Shown: positions 29,310 to 34,926 of the stretch, one piece after another
Layout: each line of letters begins with the position of its first letter
Numbering within the stretch: the stretch's first letter is position 1
NCBI GenBank assembly: GCA_041664945.1
Contig: JBAYJY010000028.1
Span: 1-34,926, forward strand
Origin: JBAYJY01 sp041664945
GTDB lineage: Bacteria; UBP15; UBA6099
Reading direction: 5' to 3'
Length of the DNA stretch: 34,926 nucleotides
Notes under the pieces: model-generated
What the model was told of the DNA's origin: nothing
The model's database searches: none
Seen by the model: only the letters and a program-made list of their open reading frames with translations
Program-made: the position numbers and the translations under genes

Positions 29310-31442
29310 ATGGCTGCAAAATCAAAAACGGAAATTCTTAAAGAATATGAAAAAATCAAGAAGGCCGGCGGCGCGGTTTTTCCCGAACCGCTCGTCAAGA
29401 AATGGCTCGATGCGAGAGGCATAGCCACGCCTAAGGGGAAGGTTTTCGCCGATGCCGGCGAGGCGGCGGCCTTCGCCGAAAAAATCAAATACCCCGTCGT
29501 GTTGAAAATCGTGTCGGACCGCGTGCTGCATAAGACTGAAATCGGCGGCGTGGCGGTCGGCATCTCAAATGGCAGGGAACTCAAAGCGGCGTTCAGCCGA
29601 ATGAAAACCGCAGCGCCGAAGGGGCCGGGATACGCAGGCATACTCGTTGAAAAACAGGTTCCAGCCGGCGTGGAAATAATAGCCGGACTCCAGAACGATC
29701 CGCATTTCGGCCCCGTGCTGATGCTCGGCATCGGCGGCATTTTTACCGACCTCCTGAAGGATGTCGTTTTTGCGGCGCTCCCCGTGACAAGGAAAGAAGT
29801 CGAGGGAATGATATCGCGGCTGAAAGGCCGCTCGCTGCTCGATGGATTCCGCGGCGCTGAAAAAGCCGACGTTAAAAGTCTTGTGGACACTGTGATGAAC
29901 ATCGCCCGCTTCGGCGAAGAGGCGGCGGAATTTTTTGAATCGGCGGATTTCAATCCCATTATTGTCACCCCGAAAGGCGCGCACGTGGTTGACGCAAAGA
30001 TCGCGCTTGCGAAAGAGCGAAAAACAAATCCGTTTGCGTTCGAAAAGCCGCGCACGAAGCATTTGCAGGGGTTCTTCGCGCCGAAGAGCGTCGCCGTGAT
30101 CGGCGCTTCCGCCGGAGAGGGAAAGATCGGAAATGTGATCGTGGACTCGCTTGTGAACTACGAGTATAAGGGCCGCGTTTATCCCATCAATCCGAATCGA
30201 AAGGAAATCTACGGCGTCAAGTGCTATCCGTCGCTCAGGGACCTGCCGGAAACGCCCGAACTTGTTGTGATTGTCGTTGACCTCGGCCGGACGCCTGAGT
30301 TGATGAAAGACCTCGCGGCGATGGGCGCGCACAACATGCTGATCGTTGCGGGCGGCGGCAAGGAACTCGGCGGCGAGCGCGAGGAGATCGAGAAAGAAAT
30401 CGCGCGACTTTCGCGCGAGATGGACATAAGGATAATCGGGCCGAACTGCATCGGCGCGTTCGATGGGCGCACGCGCTTCGATTCGTTTTTCCACCATCAG
30501 GACAGGATGCTGAGGCCGCACGCCGGACCGCTCAGCTTTATAACGCAGAGCGGAACCTGGGGATGCGCATACATCGAGGCGGCTTGCGTTGTGGGCGTCA
30601 GCAAAATGGTCAGCTACGGAAACAGGGTCGACGTTGACGAAGGCGACCTGATCGCGTATCTCGCCGAAGACCCGGACACAAAGGCCATCGGCAGCTATAT
30701 AGAAGGGCTTGCAAACGGGAAAGGCCGCAAGTACATCAACGCGGCTAATATCGCTGTAAAGAAACACGGCAAACCGGTCGTCGCATTCAAAACCGGTCGC
30801 AACGCGAGAAGCGCGCAGGCCGCCGTGTCCCACACCGGCGCTTATGGCGGCAGCTATCAGGTTTACGAGGGCGTGTTCCGGCAGGCGGGGATCGTGACCG
30901 TGGACAGTTTTCACGAACTTTACGCGGCAAGCAAGACGATTGCTCTTCAGCCTCCAGCCGCCGGGCCGCGATGCGCCATGCTGTCCAACGGAGCGGGGCC
31001 GATGGTAAACGCGCTCGATTTGTTCCCTCAAAAAGGACTTGAACTCGTGCGTCTGAAACGAGAATCAGTAAAAAAGATGAAGGATAAATTCAGCTTCTTC
31101 TATATAGTTGAGAACCCGGTGGACGTCACGGGGTCGGCGTCAGCGGAAGACTACGAATTCGTCATCAGGACTCTGATGGACGACGATAATGTGGACATCA
31201 TAATGCCGTTCTTTGTGTTTCAGGACACGCCGCTGGATGAAAGCATCGTGGAAAGGCTCGAAGCGATAAACAGGGATGCGCGCAAACCGATACTCGGCTG
31301 CGCGTCCGGAGGACCTTACACGGTGAAGATGTCGAGCGCGCTGGAGTCGGTCGGCGTGCCTGTCATGCCGGATGTCGCGCAATGGGTTGCGGCGGCTTCC
31401 GCGATCGCCCAATGGGGCGCTATCCGCAAAAGAGGAAAATAG
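29310..31442 (+). CDS. ADP-forming acyl-CoA synthetase (fused, beta-alpha order)
   Basis: This enzyme class converts an acyl-CoA, ADP and phosphate to the acid, CoA and ATP, so it recovers energy from acyl-CoA. The N-terminal part (about 1-240) is the ATP-grasp domain, with YPVVLKIVSDRVLHKTEIGGVAVGI. From about 250 comes the CoA-binding domain (SVAVIGASAGEGKIGN, GRVYPINPNRKEIYG). A ligase domain follows, with the catalytic phospho-histidine His508 in SHTGAYGGSYQVYEGVF. The order here is ATP-grasp first, the reverse of the common alpha-beta fusion. Length is 710 residues. It sits between a cupin and BKACE in a catabolic operon, so it probably acts on the acyl-CoA made by BKACE or a later step. 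Confidence 0.88.
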   Translation: MAAKSKTEILKEYEKIKKAGGAVFPEPLVKKWLDARGIATPKGKVFADAGEAAAFAEKIKYPVVLKIVSDRVLHKTEIGGVAVGISNGRELKAAFSRMKTAAPKGPGYAGILVEKQVPAGVEIIAGLQNDPHFGPVLMLGIGGIFTDLLKDVVFAALPVTRKEVEGMISRLKGRSLLDGFRGAEKADVKSLVDTVMNIARFGEEAAEFFESADFNPIIVTPKGAHVVDAKIALAKERKTNPFAFEKPRTKHLQGFFAPKSVAVIGASAGEGKIGNVIVDSLVNYEYKGRVYPINPNRKEIYGVKCYPSLRDLPETPELVVIVVDLGRTPELMKDLAAMGAHNMLIVAGGGKELGGEREEIEKEIARLSREMDIRIIGPNCIGAFDGRTRFDSFFHHQDRMLRPHAGPLSFITQSGTWGCAYIEAACVVGVSKMVSYGNRVDVDEGDLIAYLAEDPDTKAIGSYIEGLANGKGRKYINAANIAVKKHGKPVVAFKTGRNARSAQAAVSHTGAYGGSYQVYEGVFRQAGIVTVDSFHELYAASKTIALQPPAAGPRCAMLSNGAGPMVNALDLFPQKGLELVRLKRESVKKMKDKFSFFYIVENPVDVTGSASAEDYEFVIRTLMDDDNVDIIMPFFVFQDTPLDESIVERLEAINRDARKPILGCASGGPYTVKMSSALESVGVPVMPDVAQWVAAASAIAQWGAIRKRGK

Positions 31443-31486
31443 AAGCGCGTGTCGGGCGGACAACGTTATTCACGAGGAGGAAATAA

Positions 31487-32314
31487 ATGAACAAGGTAAT
31501 AATCACAGCGGCGCTGACGGGCGGCATTCACGGCAAAGAGGCGAATCCGGCGCTCCCGGAGCAGCCGGATGAGATAATACGCGATTCAGTGGAATGCTAC
31601 GAGGCCGGCGCGGCGATCGTGCATCTTCACGCGAGGGACAAGCAGGGCAACGGTGTCGGCGACCCGGCGGTTTTCAAAGAGATGAACGACGGCATCAAGG
31701 CGTTATGTCCCGTCGTTGTGCAAAACACGACAGGCGGCCCCGGCATTCCGGTGGAAAAGAGGATTCTCAGTCTCGACGCCGGCCCGGAAATGGCGTCGCT
31801 CAACATGGGTTCCGTCGTCTTCTTCGTAGGCGGCGAGGAACGGCTTTTCATGAACCTGCGTTCTGAAATCGAGGCGTTTGCGAAAGCGATGCTGGAACGC
31901 AACATCAAACCGGAGATGGAAGTCTACAATCCATCCATGTTCGGCGAAGTCGAAAACCTCATAAAAAAGGGGCTGCTCAAGAAGCCGTATTACGTCAACT
32001 TCGTGATGGGAGTCGGCGGAATGGGCGGTTACGACGGAACGATAAAGAATTTTGTTACGATGATCGATCACATGCCGGACGGCGCCGTCTTCAACGTTTC
32101 GGGAATCGGCCGGAACCAGCTTGAAATGAACGCGGCGGCTGTCGTCGCCGGCGGCAACACTCGCGTCGGTCTGGAGGATAATGTTTTCTACAGAAAGGGC
32201 GAGTTGGCTAAAAGCAATGCGCAGCTCGTCGAGCGCGCTGTCCGCATAACGCGCGAACTCGGGCGTGAAATCGCGACGCCGGATGAAGCGCGCGAAATCA
32301 TCGGAATCAGTTAG
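31487..32314 (+). CDS. Beta-keto acid cleavage enzyme (BKACE / DUF849)
   Basis: The zinc-site motifs are visible: VHLHAR with His46 and His48, and GLEDN with Glu230. These are the same residue numbers I recall for Kce, the 3-keto-5-aminohexanoate cleavage enzyme that founded this family. Members condense a beta-keto acid with acetyl-CoA and split it to acetoacetate plus a new acyl-CoA. Many subfamilies have unknown substrates. The sequence keeps the N-terminal VIITAALTGGIHG and a central SLNMGSV. Length is 275 aa, standard. GAGGAGG is a strong ribosome site. As the last gene of the operon it supplies a plausible terminal step. The family is certain, the substrate unknown. Confidence 0.92.
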   Translation: MNKVIITAALTGGIHGKEANPALPEQPDEIIRDSVECYEAGAAIVHLHARDKQGNGVGDPAVFKEMNDGIKALCPVVVQNTTGGPGIPVEKRILSLDAGPEMASLNMGSVVFFVGGEERLFMNLRSEIEAFAKAMLERNIKPEMEVYNPSMFGEVENLIKKGLLKKPYYVNFVMGVGGMGGYDGTIKNFVTMIDHMPDGAVFNVSGIGRNQLEMNAAAVVAGGNTRVGLEDNVFYRKGELAKSNAQLVERAVRITRELGREIATPDEAREIIGIS

Positions 32315-32371
32315 TTCGGAACGTCAGGTTAAGGCGCCGGCAGCCTCTTTCCGGAATAATCCCCTAAGACT

Positions 32372-33169
32372 CTATTTATAATTCGGTTTGCGTTTTTCTT
32401 TTTGCGCGCGGACGCCTTCGCGGGCGTCTTCGCTCATGAAGATGGGCGCGCCGATGGCGGTTTCGATGTCGATCGCCTGTTCGTAAAGCTTGCCCTGAAT
32501 AGCGCGGGAGCATTTCACCATTCCGCGCACCGAGCGGGGGCCGTTGCCAGCGACTCGTTCGGCGAGCGTCATCGCTTCGTCCATCAGTTTGTCTTTAGTC
32601 GTCAGGCGGTTGAGGAAACCCCATTCATAGAGCTTTTCGGCGGTGAAGTAGTCGCCGGTGAGCAATATTTCCATCGCGCGCGGGAAGCCGACCTGATTGG
32701 GCAGGAAGACGTTCGAGCCGCCGATGGGCATTATGCCGAGCGTTGTTTCGCGCATCTGGAACCGGGCGTCTTCGGAAGCGACGCGGAGTTCGCAGCCCAT
32801 GACCATTTCGAAGCCGCCGGTGAGGCAGTAGCCGTGCACGGCGGCGATGACGGGGCGGTCCAGTTCCTTATATTTCAGCATCGCGCGGCCCCATGATTTC
32901 GGGTCGGTGAACAGCGATTTTTCGCCTTCGGTTTCGGGGGCGCGCATTCCGGTCAGAATCGGGATGGCGGATTTCAGGTTCATTCCGGAACAGAAAATGT
33001 CCGGCAGCGCGGAATACAGAACGATGACGCGGATTGAATCGTCCGCCTGGCATTCGGTCCAAATTTTGTTGAGTTCCTGAAGGTTGTCCGGGCCGAGCGC
33101 GTTCTTGGTTTCGGCTTCGTTCAGTCCCACTTTAGCGATGTGGCCTTCCTTGGTGAATTCTACGCTCAT
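32372..33169 (-). CDS. Enoyl-CoA hydratase/isomerase (crotonase) family protein
   Basis: This is a 265-residue crotonase. It has the oxyanion-hole segments IFCSGMNLK and AAVHGYCLTGGFEMVMGCELRVASEDARFQM, and the second catalytic-type Glu in RETTLGIMPIGGS. Both glutamates expected of a hydratase appear to be present. The C-terminus MSEDAREGVRAQKEKRKPNY is typical. Members act on acyl-CoA thioesters as hydratases, isomerases or hydrolases, and sequence alone does not say which. GGAGG precedes the ATG at 33169. It is the last gene of a minus-strand run with the SnoaL-like and MFS genes, and it converges with BKACE. Confidence 0.88.
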   Translation of the reverse strand: MSVEFTKEGHIAKVGLNEAETKNALGPDNLQELNKIWTECQADDSIRVIVLYSALPDIFCSGMNLKSAIPILTGMRAPETEGEKSLFTDPKSWGRAMLKYKELDRPVIAAVHGYCLTGGFEMVMGCELRVASEDARFQMRETTLGIMPIGGSNVFLPNQVGFPRAMEILLTGDYFTAEKLYEWGFLNRLTTKDKLMDEAMTLAERVAGNGPRSVRGMVKCSRAIQGKLYEQAIDIETAIGAPIFMSEDAREGVRAQKEKRKPNYK

Positions 33170-33224
33170 GGTGTGCGCCTCCGCAAATTTTTATCCGGAT
33201 TATTGGCTTCAGGATTAATCCGGG

Positions 33225-33599
33225 TCAGATAAGTCTCGAACGGTCGAAATAAACTTCGTTCCGGATTATCTTCCCGTCCGCTATTAAAATCAAGTCCATT
33301 CCGTCGAGTTTTAGTATTTGGCCGTCGGGTTTTGTTATTTCGGCGCGCCATGTGGCAGTGCAGTTTGAGCCGCCGGCGTGTTCGAAAATAGTCTTCGCAT
33401 GCCACGACATTTTCGGCCATGCGGAAAACAGTTTGCCGACATAGCCGCGAAAAGCGTCTTTGCCTTTAAGTTCGCCGCGCGTGTTCGGGTCGAGGTATTC
33501 CATGTCATCGGAATAGAACGAAAGCAGGCGGTCGATGTCCTGCGCCGTCCAAGCCACAAGCCATTCGTTAATGAATTGCGTCAGGTTGAAGTTATTCAC
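33225..33599 (-). CDS. SnoaL/NTF2-like small protein
   Basis: The 124-residue product has the cone-shaped fold pattern: a first helix with WLVAWTAQDIDRLLSFYSDDMEYLDPNTRGELKGKDAFRGYV, then strands (TATWRAEITKPDGQILKLDGMDLILIADGKIIRNEVYFDRSRL). This is typical of SnoaL-like polyketide cyclases, ketosteroid isomerase relatives and other NTF2-like proteins. The start is GTG at 33599; it overlaps the end of the MFS gene by eight bases, so translation is probably coupled. Some members handle ring or keto substrates, but a specific role is not shown. Confidence 0.82.
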   Translation of the reverse strand: MNNFNLTQFINEWLVAWTAQDIDRLLSFYSDDMEYLDPNTRGELKGKDAFRGYVGKLFSAWPKMSWHAKTIFEHAGGSNCTATWRAEITKPDGQILKLDGMDLILIADGKIIRNEVYFDRSRLI

Positions 33600-34926
33600 T
33601 GATTGGAGGTCCTCCTTCTGATTTGCCCTTCTGTTGGTGGGGCATTTTGAGATTGAGCAGTCCGAGCGCCGGAATGAGAGCTATGAAACATACCATGGCG
33701 GTGTAGATGAAAGTGTCCTGATAGGCGGCGATGGCGGCCTGTTTTGAAACGAGCATATTGATGATCGGAGTCGCCTGAAGGTCGGCTAAATAAGGAGATT
33801 CGCCGATTCGCTGTCCGAGAGCTTTGACGCCGTTCAGGGCTGTTTCGGTGGCATAGTTGTAAGGCAAAATGCGCTCGGAGTAAACGGCCTGATGGAAAGC
33901 TGCGCGGTCGTTCATCATGGTGCCGATCATGGCGACGCCGAATGCGCCGCCGATCTGCATTATGACGCTGAGGACGGTGGAGACCTGTCCTATCTGTTCT
34001 CTTTTGACAACATTCATTGCGGCAGCGGAAATCGGAGTGTTGAGGAGTCCGGCGCCGACGCCGAAAAGCATGATAGGGAAAAGGAGAGTCGCGTAAGGAG
34101 TGGTGACGTCGATGTCGTGATACATGTAAGTGGAAATGCCCATGATGACGAGTCCCGAGAAAATGAAAAAGCGGGGTCCGTACTTGTCGACGAGCGGTCC
34201 GGTGATGGGCATGGTGATTCCAGAGATTAGCGCGCCGGGCGCGAGAAGGATGCCGGTTGTGCGCGCCGAGTAGCCGATCAGGTTCTGGAAAAACAGAGGG
34301 AGAAGATACATGCGGCCGAAGAGCGCGACGGAGCGGGCGAGGTTGAGAATTGACAGAATAGAGAAATGAAAATTGCTGAACAGGCCGATGTTGAGAATGG
34401 GATTCTTCGCTCGCGGGCTGACGATCAGGAAGAAAATGAATCCGGCCGCGGCGATGCCGAAGCAGGACAGAATGGTGTCGGAATTCCAGCCGTCGGTTTG
34501 CCCGTTTGTGAGCGCGTATAGGAGGCAGCCGAGGAAAGTCGCGAGTCCGATGAATCCGAAGAAGTCGAAAACTATAGGGACGAGTTTCTTATTTTCCTTG
34601 ATGTAAGCGAGCGCCATGAAGAAAGTTACAATGCCGACCGGAACGTTGATGTAGAAGATGTAGCGCCAGTTGACGAAGTCGACGAGGTAGCCGCCGAGGG
34701 TTGGGCCGAGAGATGGCGCGAAAACAATGACGATGCCGAAGACTCCGAAAGCGGCGCCGCGCTGCTGGGGCGGGAACGTTTCGGTGATCAGGGTGAAGCC
34801 GGTCGGCATCATTATGCCGCCGCCGATTCCCTGAAGGATTCTGAAAAAAATCATCGACTCGACGGTCCACGAAATGCCGCAGAGAATAGAAGCGGCGGTG
34901 AAAAGAAGCAATCCGGAAATGAAAAC
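33592..34926 (-). CDS. MFS multidrug/efflux transporter, DHA2 (EmrB/QacA) type, partial
   Basis: The frame is open to the end of the window, so the N-terminus is missing. The first visible residues (VFISGLLLFTAASILCGISW) already belong to an early membrane segment. The signature RILQGIGGGIMMPTGFTLI is the motif found near helix 4 in EmrB-type proteins, followed by RGAAFGVFGIVIVFAPSLGPTLGGYLVDFVNWRYIFYINVPVG. More than ten further hydrophobic segments follow, fitting the 14-helix DHA2 family. These pumps export drugs or metabolites with proton exchange. The gene heads the unit with the SnoaL-like and crotonase genes, so an exported metabolite may be linked to them. Confidence 0.9.
   Translation of the reverse strand, partial: VFISGLLLFTAASILCGISWTVESMIFFRILQGIGGGIMMPTGFTLITETFPPQQRGAAFGVFGIVIVFAPSLGPTLGGYLVDFVNWRYIFYINVPVGIVTFFMALAYIKENKKLVPIVFDFFGFIGLATFLGCLLYALTNGQTDGWNSDTILSCFGIAAAGFIFFLIVSPRAKNPILNIGLFSNFHFSILSILNLARSVALFGRMYLLPLFFQNLIGYSARTTGILLAPGALISGITMPITGPLVDKYGPRFFIFSGLVIMGISTYMYHDIDVTTPYATLLFPIMLFGVGAGLLNTPISAAAMNVVKREQIGQVSTVLSVIMQIGGAFGVAMIGTMMNDRAAFHQAVYSERILPYNYATETALNGVKALGQRIGESPYLADLQATPIINMLVSKQAAIAAYQDTFIYTAMVCFIALIPALGLLNLKMPHQQKGKSEGGPPISE

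Noticed and set aside
29565..31031. Long open frame (488 codons) antisense to the acyl-CoA synthetase
   Set aside because: It lies opposite a well-defined multi-domain enzyme, has no known domain, and is rich in Arg/His as expected of shadow frames in GC-rich DNA.
1..34926. CRISPR arrays, rRNA, insertion sequences, prophage genes
   Set aside because: No regularly spaced repeats, rRNA signatures, transposase or phage structural genes were seen on either strand.

Overview
This is a chromosomal window from a bacterium with fairly GC-rich housekeeping DNA. The remA-gmk-rpoZ-coaBC order, a c-di-AMP riboswitch on a KimA-type potassium transporter, and Sec-exported glycosidases fit an uncultured heterotroph, perhaps from a candidate phylum. 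No gene here fixes the taxon, so that placement is inference. I see no CRISPR array, prophage, transposase or rRNA.

Layout. Positions 1-5527 hold the end of one gene, a small unknown protein, a riboswitch-controlled potassium transporter (kimA), and the remA-gmk-rpoZ-coaBC cluster. Positions 5575-7640 are a visibly AT-rich island on the minus strand. It is one apparent operon: an unknown 131-aa protein, an XRE-type regulator, and a protein that joins a Shedu/DUF4263-like nuclease domain to a sigma-70 region 4 DNA-binding domain. This is the most unusual object in the window. Positions 7683-10124 hold a secreted two-domain protein, a Cdd1-like helix-hairpin-helix protein, two tiny ORFs and an AT-richer methyltransferase. 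Positions 10467-11297 are a minus-strand array with a strong promoter, in transcription order tRNA-Lys, -Glu, -Val, -Asp, rpsU (ribosomal protein S21), tRNA-Phe. purA follows at 11345-12628, with a promoter and an intrinsic-terminator-like hairpin in its leader.

Positions 12990-18867 run on the plus strand: an exported GH36 alpha-galactosidase, translationally coupled to a membrane-anchored PIG-L deacetylase, then an HGSNAT-type membrane acetyltransferase and a uroporphyrinogen-decarboxylase-like protein. They look like a glycan or amino-sugar processing group. A GH3 beta-glycosidase with a PA14 insert lies opposite at 19203-21872.

Positions 22270-32314 are a tight nine-gene plus-strand catabolic operon behind a good sigma-70-like promoter: Gfo/Idh/MocA dehydrogenase, small unknown protein, a second Gfo/Idh/MocA paralogue that has lost its catalytic residues, IclR regulator, IolD-like ThDP enzyme, fucose/arabinose-isomerase-like protein, cupin, ADP-forming acyl-CoA synthetase and a beta-keto acid cleavage enzyme (BKACE, DUF849). 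The set suggests an inositol-like route: oxidation of a polyol, ThDP-dependent C-C cleavage, isomerisation, BKACE cleavage, and ATP recovery from an acyl-CoA. The usual IolE, IolC and IolJ are absent from the window. The end (32372-34926) is a minus-strand operon of a DHA2-type MFS exporter (cut by the window edge), a SnoaL/NTF2-like protein and a crotonase.
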